Shown one piece after another: positions 9,489-17,937 of a stretch of DNA of 64,000 bases. The notes under the pieces are model-generated. The model saw only the letters and a list, made by a program, of their open reading frames with translations. It was not told where the DNA came from and searched no databases. A program made the translations under genes and the position numbers. Each line of letters starts with the position of its first letter. The first letter of the stretch is position 1. The DNA is from Rhodopseudomonas palustris (lineage in GTDB: Bacteria > Pseudomonadota > Alphaproteobacteria > Rhizobiales > Xanthobacteraceae): positions 82,519-146,518 of the forward strand of contig NZ_QKQS01000012.1 of NCBI RefSeq assembly GCF_003226555.1, in the 5' to 3' direction.

Positions 9489-9518
9489 AAAAAACCCGGC
9501 CTCCTCGCGGAGGCCGGG
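9489..9518 (-). terminator. Rho-independent terminator of the TRAP binding-protein gene
   Basis: A perfect 10-base stem (CCCGGCCTCC at 9495-9504, GGAGGCCGGG at 9509-9518) with a TCGC loop is followed on the - strand by a run of six U residues (9489-9494). It sits 28 bases beyond the stop of the - strand gene. On the + strand it lacks a downstream T-run, so it mainly serves the - strand. Confidence 0.88.
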
Positions 9519-9546
9519 CTGATTGTTTGCTGCGATGCTTGCCGGA

Positions 9547-10743
<1,197 letters not shown>

Positions 10744-10884
10744 TCACCCGCGGAAAACGTCGCGACCGAGTAGATAACTGAGATTCAACCAAAGTCGAAG
10801 ATCGAAATTCCAGCGCTGCCGGACTGCTTCGGCGGGATTGCGGCCACGCCCGATCACCGCGTCAGCATGTCGCTTCGCAGTGCA

Positions 10885-11997
10885 TCAAATCGTCGAGAGC
10901 GCCTGCAGCCTGTCGCGCACCTTGGCCGCAATCGAGCGATAAATCGTTGCGTGCGGCCCGTTCGGCTCACTCACGACCACCGGCCGACCAGCGTCCGAGG
11001 TGGCGCGGATCTCCATGTGCAGCGGAATTTCGCCGAGGAACGGCACACCGAGTCGCTCGGCCTCATGGCGCGCACCGCCATGCCCGAAGATATCCGACCG
11101 GGTGCCGCATTGCGGACAGAGGAAGTAGCTCATGTTCTCGATGATGCCGATCACCGGGACATTGACCTTGGTGAACATCGCCAGCCCCCTACGGGCATCG
11201 ATCAGTGCCAGATCCTGCGGCGTCGAGACGATCACCGCCCCCTTCAGAGGCACGGTCTGGGCGAGCGTCAGTTGCGCATCGCCGGTGCCCGGCGGCATGT
11301 CGACCACCAGCACGTCGAGCTTGCCCCAGTCGACGTCACGCAGCATCTGGGTGATCGCTGACATCACCATCGGGCCACGCCAGATCATCGGCGCCTCTTC
11401 GTCGACCAGGAAGCCGATCGACATGATCGACAGGCCGAACCGGGCAATCGGGATCATCCGCCGGCTGTCGTCGAGCTGCGGCTTCTCGTTGATCCCGGTC
11501 AGCCTCGGCACCGAGGGGCCGTAGATATCTGCATCGAGCAGTCCGACCTTGAGGCCGAGGGCCTGCAGGCCGAGCGCGAGATTGAGCGCGGTGGTCGACT
11601 TGCCGACACCGCCTTTGCCCGAGGCGACCGCAATGATCGCACCCACGCCCGGGATCTCGGCCTGCTTGGGGAGACCCGCGCCAGGCGCACCGGCAGGCCG
11701 ATGCGCCGAGACCGGCGCAACGCCCGGCCGCTGCGCCGGTGCGCTGCCGGGTTTGCGTTCCGCAGTCAGCGCCACCAACGCGCTCGCAACGCCCGGCGTG
11801 CCGCGTACGGCCGCTTCAGCCTCGCTGCGCACGCTCTCCCAGGCGCGCGCCTCGGCCGCATCGACATTGATCGAGAAGTACACCTTGCCGTCGGTCACAG
11901 CGATCTCCGACAGCACACCGGCCTTGGTCAGCGGCACACCGCGCGGGGTCGTCACCTTGGCGAGGCTGTCGAGGATCTGTTGCTGGGTCACGCTCAA
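10885..11997 (-). CDS. mrp: Mrp/NBP35-family iron-sulfur carrier ATPase (ApbC)
   Basis: This P-loop ATPase is believed to carry and deliver Fe-S clusters to apoproteins in the cytoplasm. Residues 1-80 form a DUF59/MIP18-type domain (LDSLAKVTTPRGVPL, KVYFSINVDAAEARAWE). A Pro/Ala linker leads to the deviant Walker A ASGKGGVGKSTTALNLA, then DADIYGPSVPRL, DMPPGTGDAQLTL, and a CPQCG pair that holds the bridging cluster. I propose a TTG start at 11997, giving a protein beginning MSVTQQQILDSLAK with GGAGATTTCCA just upstream. The alternative GTG two codons later is too far from the box. It is 370 residues, within the family range. Confidence 0.93.
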   Translation of the reverse strand: MSVTQQQILDSLAKVTTPRGVPLTKAGVLSEIAVTDGKVYFSINVDAAEARAWESVRSEAEAAVRGTPGVASALVALTAERKPGSAPAQRPGVAPVSAHRPAGAPGAGLPKQAEIPGVGAIIAVASGKGGVGKSTTALNLALGLQALGLKVGLLDADIYGPSVPRLTGINEKPQLDDSRRMIPIARFGLSIMSIGFLVDEEAPMIWRGPMVMSAITQMLRDVDWGKLDVLVVDMPPGTGDAQLTLAQTVPLKGAVIVSTPQDLALIDARRGLAMFTKVNVPVIGIIENMSYFLCPQCGTRSDIFGHGGARHEAERLGVPFLGEIPLHMEIRATSDAGRPVVVSEPNGPHATIYRSIAAKVRDRLQALSTI

Positions 11998-12287
11998 TGG
12001 AAATCTCCTGCCGCTTCGCGCCCACCGATCACATGCGATCGATCGGTTCAAGCCGGGAAATCGTTCCAGGGCCGTGCGAACCCATGACCATCGGCGGCGC
12101 AGTCCGGATCTATCCGCGGAACCATGCTGCGCCGCAAGACCGGTCGGGCCGAGCCGCTGCAGGGCCTTGCTCCGCGAGGTTCGGCCCGTATGCTGGCGCT
12201 TCCTTCGCGCGGCTGTAACCGGGCCGCCCTCCCCGCAACTCGATCACGCGCAGTTCGGCGCACGTCGTAAATCTGAAGGGTCCAGAC

Positions 12288-13157
12288 ATGGCCAAAGTCG
12301 CTTTCCTCGGTCTCGGCGTCATGGGGTTTCCGATGGCCGGCCATCTCGTGGCGAAAGGAGGCCATGAGGTGACGGTCTACAATCGCACGGCCGCGAAAGC
12401 GCAGGCGTGGGCCGACAAGTTCGGCGGCCGCACCGCGCCGACCCCGGCGGCGGCGGCGACGGGTCAGGACTTCGTGATGGCCTGCGTCGGCAACGACGAC
12501 GACCTGCGCGCCGTGACCACCGGTGCCGACGGCGCGTTCGGCGCGATGAGCAAGGGTGCGATCTTCGTCGACCACACCACCGCGTCGGCCGAGGTGGCGC
12601 GCGAGCTCGATGCGGCGGCGAGCAAGGCCGGCTTCCACTTCATCGACGCGCCGGTGTCCGGCGGACAGGCCGGTGCCGAGAACGGCGTGCTGACGGTGAT
12701 GTGCGGCGGACGGCCGGAGGACTTCGCCAAGGCCGAGCCGGTGATCGCCGCCTATGCGCGGATGTGCAAGCTGCTGGGCCCCGCCGGCAGCGGCCAGCTC
12801 ACCAAGATGGTCAACCAGATCTGCATCGCAGGCCTGGTCGAAGGACTGTCGGAGGGCATCCACTTCGCCAAGAAAGCCGGGCTCGATGTCAATGCGGTGA
12901 TCGACACCATCTCCAAGGGCGCGGCGCAGTCGTGGCAGATGGAGAACCGCCACAAGACCATGAACGACGGCAAATACGATTTCGGCTTCGCGGTCGAATG
13001 GATGCGCAAGGACCTGTCGATCTGTCTCTCCGAGGCCCGCCGCAACGGCGCCAGCCTGCCGGTGACCGCATTGGTCGACACCTTCTACGCCGAGGTCGAG
13101 AAGATGGGCGGTCGGCGCTGGGACACGTCCAGCCTGCTGGCGCGGCTGGAGCGCTGA
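12288..13157 (+). CDS. Beta-hydroxyacid dehydrogenase (3-hydroxyisobutyrate/tartronate semialdehyde reductase family)
   Basis: A 289-residue NAD(P)-dependent oxidoreductase. The N-terminal Rossmann fold has GLGVMGFPMAGHL (residues 8-20). The substrate signature is DAPVSGGQAGAENGVLTVMCGG, the catalytic lysine block is GSGQLTKMVNQI, and the C-terminal helix block is MRKDLSICL. Members act on 3-hydroxyisobutyrate, tartronate semialdehyde or similar acids, and sequence alone does not settle which. AAGGGT precedes the ATG. It is divergent from mrp over about 290 bases, in which I see no clear operator. Confidence 0.9.
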   Translation: MAKVAFLGLGVMGFPMAGHLVAKGGHEVTVYNRTAAKAQAWADKFGGRTAPTPAAAATGQDFVMACVGNDDDLRAVTTGADGAFGAMSKGAIFVDHTTASAEVARELDAAASKAGFHFIDAPVSGGQAGAENGVLTVMCGGRPEDFAKAEPVIAAYARMCKLLGPAGSGQLTKMVNQICIAGLVEGLSEGIHFAKKAGLDVNAVIDTISKGAAQSWQMENRHKTMNDGKYDFGFAVEWMRKDLSICLSEARRNGASLPVTALVDTFYAEVEKMGGRRWDTSSLLARLER

Positions 13158-13208
13158 AGAGCTGATTTGCCGACGATTGCGGTTTTCACGCAGCCTTCAC
13201 CAAGATCG

Positions 13209-13224
13209 TTAGCCACCTGTTAAC
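13209..13224 (+). promoter_or_regulatory. CtrA-like box upstream of the histidine kinase gene
   Basis: The sequence TTAG, seven bases (CCACCTG), TTAAC differs by one base from the TTAA-N7-TTAAC consensus. It is 97 bases upstream of a DivJ/PleC/PdhS-like sensor kinase in an AT-richer patch of intergenic DNA. Control by CtrA is inferred from the motif only. Confidence 0.4.
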
Positions 13225-13321
13225 CGGAATAATTTTCCCTCTAAGGCTGCTCTTAAGGATTTGTGGCCAGATATAGGCTGGGGAAACCGCGCGCGGTCGC
13301 GCGCAGCAATTGTGTTGGTTG

Positions 13322-14917
13322 ATGAGTGAGTCCGCCGAAAAGCCCGAAGTTTTCCAGCTTCCGGCTGAACCACCGGTGGCCGCGCCGGCGCGCAACCGGC
13401 GGGCGGCGGCTCAGCGGGTCCGCGAGGCCCGCGACCGCCTGACCTCGACCAGCGGCACGCGCCCCGCCTTCGACCACGAGCTCGTCCGCCAATACGCCGA
13501 AACCCGCCTGTCCGCCTCCTATGTGGTGATGCTGCTGGTGGTGGTCACCGGCGTGCTGTTCGGGGTGTGGATGGATCCGCTGGCGGCGGGCGCCTGGACC
13601 GTCGGGATGCTCAGCATCCATGCCGTCGTCATCCGCAACTGCACCCGCTTCCTCAAGGAAGCTGCTTCGGCGCCGCGCACGCGCACTTGGCGCCGACGGT
13701 TCGTTCTGCTCGATCTGCTGTACGGCGTGGCCTGGACCGCCATCCTGATTCACCCGACCGGGCTCAGCGTGGTGTCGAGCACGCTGTTGATGTTCCTGAT
13801 GCTGCTGGTGGTAGCGGTGTCGTCGATGCTGGCCGCGAGCCTGCCGGTCGCGGCGCTGGCCGCGACTCTGCCGGTGACCGCAACGATCGCAGTGAACTTC
13901 GCATTGAGCGGCTCGTTCGAAAAATATGTGCTGGCAGCGCTGACGATCGCATCCGAAATCTACTTCGCGCTGCTCGCGCATCGGCTGCATTCGACCACCC
14001 TGGCGACGCTGGAAGCGCGCGCCGAAAAGGACGTGCTGATCGCCGAACTCGAGCAATCGAAGGCGATCTCCGACGAGGCCCGGCATCGCGCCGAAGCCGC
14101 CAACGTCGCCAAGTCGCGCTTTCTGGCGCAGATGAGCCATGAGCTGCGCACGCCGCTCAACGCCATTCTCGGCTTCTCGGAAGTGATGAAGAGCGAGATC
14201 TTCGGCGCCCACGCGGTGCCGGCCTACAAGGACTACTCCGCCGACATCCACAATTCCGGCGTGCACCTGCTGAACCTGATCAACGAGATCCTCGATCTGT
14301 CGCGGATCGAGGCCGGCCGCTACGAGCTGAACGAAGAGGCGATTTCGCTGGTGCATGTGGTCAGCGATTGCCATCACCTGCTGAAGCTGCGGGCCACCAG
14401 CCGCGGCATCACCATCCACGAAGTGTTCGAACAGGGCATGCCGCGGATCTGGGGCGACGAGCGCGCCGTGCGCCAGGTGGTGCTCAATCTGCTGTCGAAC
14501 GCCATCAAGTTCACGCCGCAGGGCGGCGAGATCTGGCTCAAGGCCGGCTGGACCGCGTCGGGCGGCCAGTATCTCAGCGTCAAGGACACGGGCTCGGGAA
14601 TTCCGGAAGAGGAAATCCCGATCGTGCTCGCGTCGTTCGGCCAGGGTTCGAATTCGATCAAATCCGCCGAACAGGGGGCCGGCCTCGGCCTGCCGATCGC
14701 CAAGAGCCTGATCGACATGCACGGCGGCACCTTCACGCTGAAGTCGAAGCTGCGGATCGGCACCGAAGTGATCGTCACCTTCCCGCCCGAGCGGGTGATG
14801 TCGGCGCTGGCGCCGCTGGCCGACGAGGCACCGCCGCTGCAGCCGGACACGGCCGAGACCGCCACCGCGGCGCGCGTGCGCCGGCAGCCGATCATGAACG
14901 CCGGCACCGGATTGTGA
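13322..14917 (+). CDS. Membrane sensor histidine kinase (DivJ/PleC/PdhS-like core)
   Basis: A 531-residue inner-membrane kinase. A charged N-terminal tail of about 65 residues is followed by roughly six hydrophobic segments (about 67-222), a coiled linker, and the HisKA domain SRFLAQMSHELRTPLNAILG with the phosphoacceptor His273. The HATPase domain follows, with N-box NLLSNAIKFTP, G1 DTGSGIPEEE and G2 GAGLGLPIAK. The HELRTPLNAI-GFSE wording is typical of the cell-cycle kinase group that signals to DivK-type receivers, but no PAS domain is seen. No response regulator is adjacent. I use the ATG at 13322; a TTG four codons earlier is possible. A CtrA-like box lies upstream. Confidence 0.88.
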   Translation: MSESAEKPEVFQLPAEPPVAAPARNRRAAAQRVREARDRLTSTSGTRPAFDHELVRQYAETRLSASYVVMLLVVVTGVLFGVWMDPLAAGAWTVGMLSIHAVVIRNCTRFLKEAASAPRTRTWRRRFVLLDLLYGVAWTAILIHPTGLSVVSSTLLMFLMLLVVAVSSMLAASLPVAALAATLPVTATIAVNFALSGSFEKYVLAALTIASEIYFALLAHRLHSTTLATLEARAEKDVLIAELEQSKAISDEARHRAEAANVAKSRFLAQMSHELRTPLNAILGFSEVMKSEIFGAHAVPAYKDYSADIHNSGVHLLNLINEILDLSRIEAGRYELNEEAISLVHVVSDCHHLLKLRATSRGITIHEVFEQGMPRIWGDERAVRQVVLNLLSNAIKFTPQGGEIWLKAGWTASGGQYLSVKDTGSGIPEEEIPIVLASFGQGSNSIKSAEQGAGLGLPIAKSLIDMHGGTFTLKSKLRIGTEVIVTFPPERVMSALAPLADEAPPLQPDTAETATAARVRRQPIMNAGTGL

Positions 14918-14961
14918 GATCGGGACTTGCGGGAGGCGACCAATGTCAGCCACCATCCGAC

Positions 14962-15180
14962 ATGAGCATCGAAACGCCCTGCATCGCGGTCTGCATGATC
15001 GATCCGCAGACCAACCTCTGCTACGGCTGCGGCCGCACCATGCCGGAGATCGCGCGCTGGCCGCGAATGACCAGTTCCGAACGGCTCGCCGTGATGGCCG
15101 TCCTGCCCCAGCGCATGGCCGACGCCGGCATGGAAGTGCCGCGGCCGCGCCGCGCCTCTACGACGGACACGCCGTCATAG
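14962..15180 (+). CDS. DUF1289 small cysteine-rich protein
   Basis: A 72-residue protein beginning MSIETPCIAVCMIDPQTNLC, with the DUF1289 cysteine pattern C-x3-C-x8-C-x2-C completed by YGCGRTMPEIARW. The four cysteines suggest a metal or Fe-S site, but the function is not known. The ATG at 14962 is chosen because it starts just ahead of the conserved motif; the ATG at 14943 is in a different frame. It lies 44 bases after the kinase and 22 bases before the protease-like gene, all in one direction. Confidence 0.87.
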   Translation: MSIETPCIAVCMIDPQTNLCYGCGRTMPEIARWPRMTSSERLAVMAVLPQRMADAGMEVPRPRRASTTDTPS

Positions 15181-15202
15181 CACGTTCCATTTCAGGTGCG
15201 TC

Positions 15203-15739
15203 ATGAGCCGCATCCTGCTGGTGCTCATGGTCCTGCTCGGCACCGCCGGTGCGGTGGTCGCCTATGGCGATCCGAAACGGATTTCTGCGGCCGGTGACGC
15301 GATGTCGACGATGCTGAAGAAGCGCGTCGCAGCCGCCACCGCGGCAGCGGAGGCCGCCAAAGCCCGCACGGTCGAAATCCCGCGCGGCACCGGCGGCGAG
15401 TTCCGCGTCGTAGCCAAGGTCAACGGCGTGTCGGCGCCGATGGTGATCGACACCGGCGCGACCTCGGTGGTGCTGACCTACGAGACCGCCAAGGCCGCCG
15501 GCCTGCCGCTGGAACTCTTGACCTTCAATGTCGAGCTGGAGACCGCCGGCGGCCACACCCGGGCCGCACGGCTGTCGCTCGACAGCCTGGCGATCGGCAA
15601 GCTGGTCGAGCGCTCGGTGCCGGCCCTCGTGGTGCCGCGCGGCCAGATGAAGACCAATCTGCTCGGAATGAGTTTCCTCGACCGGATGGAAAGCTGGGAA
15701 GTCCGCGCCGATCAGCTCCGGCTACACGGCTATCCGTAG
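15203..15739 (+). CDS. Retropepsin-like aspartic protease (TIGR02281 clan AA), membrane-anchored
   Basis: A 178-residue protein with an N-terminal hydrophobic anchor (ILLVLMVLLGTAGAVVAY) and a C-terminal single-lobe aspartic protease domain. The catalytic triad is in VIDTGATSVVLTYETA (Asp near residue 94), with the following hydrophobic flap region and the LLGMSFLDRMESWEV block closing the fold. Such proteins act as homodimers, so one Asp per chain suffices. The domain is expected in the periplasm. The substrate is unknown. It is the last of three same-strand genes after the kinase. Confidence 0.88.
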   Translation: MSRILLVLMVLLGTAGAVVAYGDPKRISAAGDAMSTMLKKRVAAATAAAEAAKARTVEIPRGTGGEFRVVAKVNGVSAPMVIDTGATSVVLTYETAKAAGLPLELLTFNVELETAGGHTRAARLSLDSLAIGKLVERSVPALVVPRGQMKTNLLGMSFLDRMESWEVRADQLRLHGYP

Positions 15740-15879
15740 CGACCTTCGCCAACAAGCCATCGCCATCCTTTGTCGCTGCGACACTTCAATAGCGTCAATC
15801 CGCAGACCGAGCGACATCAATGCGTGGGAAGCGAGCGCCCGCGATCGTGCAGCAGCGGCGTGCCGACAAGATAACCGGC

Positions 15880-15923
15880 TTGAGAAGTGTAGCTCTTAGG
15901 ACTATATTGAGTGAGACACTCAC
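15880..15923 (+). promoter_or_regulatory. Promoter and overlapping palindromic operator of the toxin-antitoxin operon
   Basis: TTGAGA (15880-15885) and TATATT (15903-15908) are separated by 17 bases, a good sigma-70 fit in a GC-rich genome. The palindrome GTGAGACACTCAC (15911-15923) overlaps the expected transcription start and ends three bases before the toxin ATG. This arrangement suits autorepression by the downstream Xre-type antitoxin. No Shine-Dalgarno box is seen, so the mRNA may have a very short leader. Confidence 0.6.
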
Positions 15924-15926
15924 AGC

Positions 15927-16301
15927 ATGAGCGTCTACCAGACCAAGGAGTTCGCCAAATTCGCGCGAAAGGCGAAATTGGATAGTGCTGACTTGCTTGC
16001 GGCAGCCGTAGATGTTGCCCAGGGGCGATGGGATGCCAGTCTCGGCGGCGGCGTGTTCAAGCAGCGGATCGGTCGCAAAGGTGGCGGCAAGTCCAGCGGT
16101 TTTCGCACCATCATCGTGTGCAAGATGGGAGCGCACAGCTTCTTTGTTCACGGCTTTGCCAAGAACCAAAAAGCCAATGTCTCCCCCAAAGAACTGGAAG
16201 CGCTGAAGAAGCTGGCCACCGTATTGCTCGCGCTTGATGTCGGAGCACTCGAGACAGCAATGGCCGTCGGTGAGATATCGGAAGTCACAGGACGATCATG
16301 A
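15927..16301 (+). CDS. RelE/HigB-type toxin of a type II toxin-antitoxin pair (COG4737-like)
   Basis: A 124-residue protein with the RelE/ParE-fold pattern of the HigB-like COG4737 group: start VYQTKEFAKFARK, the middle GGVFKQRIGRKGGGKSSGFRTIIVCKMG, and the closing FFVHGFAKNQKANVSPKELEALKKLA. In this group the basic strand FKQRIGR-GKSSGFRT is thought to form the RNase site. Its stop overlaps the antitoxin start by four bases (ATGA). Toxin-first gene order is typical of higBA-like modules. Codon use is less biased to GC third positions than in the neighbours, consistent with lateral acquisition. Confidence 0.85.
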   Translation: MSVYQTKEFAKFARKAKLDSADLLAAAVDVAQGRWDASLGGGVFKQRIGRKGGGKSSGFRTIIVCKMGAHSFFVHGFAKNQKANVSPKELEALKKLATVLLALDVGALETAMAVGEISEVTGRS

Positions 16302-16624
16302 CCAAGCCGGCGCGCAAACGTGAGAGCAGCATCCTTGCGACGGTCCACAAGACCGCGACCGGCCTCGCCCGCGCCAACGTCATCGATAAAGCGACGATGC
16401 GCGAGTTCGACGAACTCTGCCTGACTCCGGTCGAGCCAATGGCCCCTGAGGAAATCAAGGCGCTCCGCGAACGCGAGCAGGTGTCGCAACCGGTGTTCGC
16501 ACGTTATCTCAACGTGCGCAAAGACGCCGTGAGCAAGTGGGAGCGCGGCGAGAAGCGCCCCGATGGGCCATCGCTGAAGCTGCTCAATCTGGTCAGGGCC
16601 AAGGGGCTTCGCGCGATCGCATAG
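16298..16624 (+). CDS. HigA-like Xre-family antitoxin
   Basis: A 108-residue protein with a C-terminal helix-turn-helix (ALREREQVSQPVFARYLNVRKDAVSKWERGEKRP abridged here as residues about 55-88) of the COG2944 type. Its N-terminal half probably neutralises the toxin encoded immediately upstream. It is translationally coupled to the toxin through ATGA. It likely binds the palindrome at 15911-15923 and represses the operon, as other Xre antitoxins do. That is inference from arrangement. Confidence 0.86.
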   Translation: MTKPARKRESSILATVHKTATGLARANVIDKATMREFDELCLTPVEPMAPEEIKALREREQVSQPVFARYLNVRKDAVSKWERGEKRPDGPSLKLLNLVRAKGLRAIA

Positions 16625-16647
16625 TGCGGACGTCAGGGACTTAAAGC

Positions 16648-17640
16648 TCAAGCCGCTTCCGTCGTCCGCTCCGTCACCGCCACCATCGCCTTGAGAAGCA
16701 CGCTGGGATCGGCGTCCGGCTTGACGCCGAATTCGGACAGATAGCGCCGGAACGCGCGCGCGCCGGGCACGCCTTGATACGCACCGATGACGTGGCGGGT
16801 GATCGCATGCAGCCGCAGGCCTTGCGCGAGCTGGCGTTCGATATAGGGGATCAACGCTTCGAGCGCGTCCTTCATCGAGGGATACGGCGCCGGCTCACCG
16901 TACAGCTCGGGGTCGACCTCCAGCAGCCGCCACGGCTCCTGATAGGCGGCGCGGCCGAGCATCACACCATCGACGTGGTCGAGATGCCGCTTGGCCTCGG
17001 CGATGCTGGCGATGCCGCCGTTGATGATGATCGGCACCTGCGGCATCGCCTGCTTCAGCCGATACACCCGATCGTAATCGAGCGGCGGGATATGGCGGTT
17101 CTCCTTCGGCGACAGCCCGTTCAGCCAGGCCTTGCGGGCATGCACGATCAGCGCATCGGCACCGGCCGCGACCACCGCCCGCGCCAGCGCATCGAGCGCG
17201 ACTTCCGGATCCTGATCGTCGATCCCGATCCGGCACTTCACCGTCACGGGGACGGAGACCGCGCGCTTCATCGCCGCGACGCCTTCGGCAACCAGATCCG
17301 GCTCCGCCATCAGGCAGGCGCCGAACCGGCCCTCCTTCACGCGATCCGACGGGCAGCCGACATTGATGTTGATCTCGTCGTAGCCGAAGTCCTCGCCGAT
17401 CTTCGCCGCCGTGGCGAGATCGGCCGGATTGGAGCCGCCGAGCTGCAGCGCCACCGGATGTTCGCTCGCATCGAAGCCAAGCAGCCGCTGCCGGTCGCCG
17501 TGGATCACCGCTCCGGTGGTGACCATCTCGGTGTAGAGCAACGCGCGACTCGTCAGCAGCCTATGGAACACGCGACAATGACTGTCGGTCCATTCCATCA
17601 TCGGCGCGACGGAGAAGCGATGTGGCTGATGAAGCTGCAT
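16648..17640 (-). CDS. dusA: tRNA-dihydrouridine synthase A
   Basis: This flavoenzyme reduces uridines 20 and 20a in tRNA with NADPH. The 330-residue protein has FSVAPMMEWTDSHCR at the N-terminus (FMN binding), ALQLGGSNP, NVGCPSDRVKEGRFGACLM with the catalytic Cys108 region, HARKAWLNGLSPKENR and IINGGI. The SDRVKEGRFGACLM form separates DusA from DusB and DusC. Length is normal (about 330). It is transcribed away from the cyclase gene. Confidence 0.95.
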   Translation of the reverse strand: MQLHQPHRFSVAPMMEWTDSHCRVFHRLLTSRALLYTEMVTTGAVIHGDRQRLLGFDASEHPVALQLGGSNPADLATAAKIGEDFGYDEININVGCPSDRVKEGRFGACLMAEPDLVAEGVAAMKRAVSVPVTVKCRIGIDDQDPEVALDALARAVVAAGADALIVHARKAWLNGLSPKENRHIPPLDYDRVYRLKQAMPQVPIIINGGIASIAEAKRHLDHVDGVMLGRAAYQEPWRLLEVDPELYGEPAPYPSMKDALEALIPYIERQLAQGLRLHAITRHVIGAYQGVPGARAFRRYLSEFGVKPDADPSVLLKAMVAVTERTTEAA

Positions 17641-17814
17641 ATTTCAGTATGTCGGCGGATTGGCGGGCGGCGTCAAGGGGCCGGCGCGCGGCGTCGTTCG
17701 CCTTCGATTCAAATGCGGCAGGCGGATTGACGGGCCACAATGCCCGCGCGCCGCAGGCTTTGCTACGACGTCCGCATGACGTGCGGCGCCTCGGGTGCAG
17801 CGCCATCGCGCGAT

Positions 17815-17844
17815 TTGACAGTGCCGTCCGTCCGCGTGGATAGT
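17815..17844 (+). promoter_or_regulatory. Putative sigma-70 promoter of the cyclase gene
   Basis: TTGACA (17815-17820) is an exact -35 match, followed after 18 bases by GATAGT (17839-17844), a moderate -10. The cyclase ATG is 94 bases downstream. The rest of the 297-base divergent gap (17641-17937) shows nothing else I can name. Confidence 0.35.
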
Positions 17845-17937
17845 TTCCCGTCGCGGCGCTCGGCTCGACTGCCCAGTCTTCGCGGCGCCTCTCTGCCGGC
17901 AGCGCCCACGCGGGCGGCGGCAAGCACAGGTTCTTCC

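Noticed and set aside
14943-15206. ATG at 14943 as start of the DUF1289 gene
   Set aside because: It opens a different frame; the conserved cysteine motif is in the frame starting at 14962.
15880-16624. Prophage or genomic island around the toxin-antitoxin pair
   Set aside because: Only the two genes look atypical; no integrase, att repeat or tRNA is present and dusA, though a known integration target in some bacteria, appears intact.
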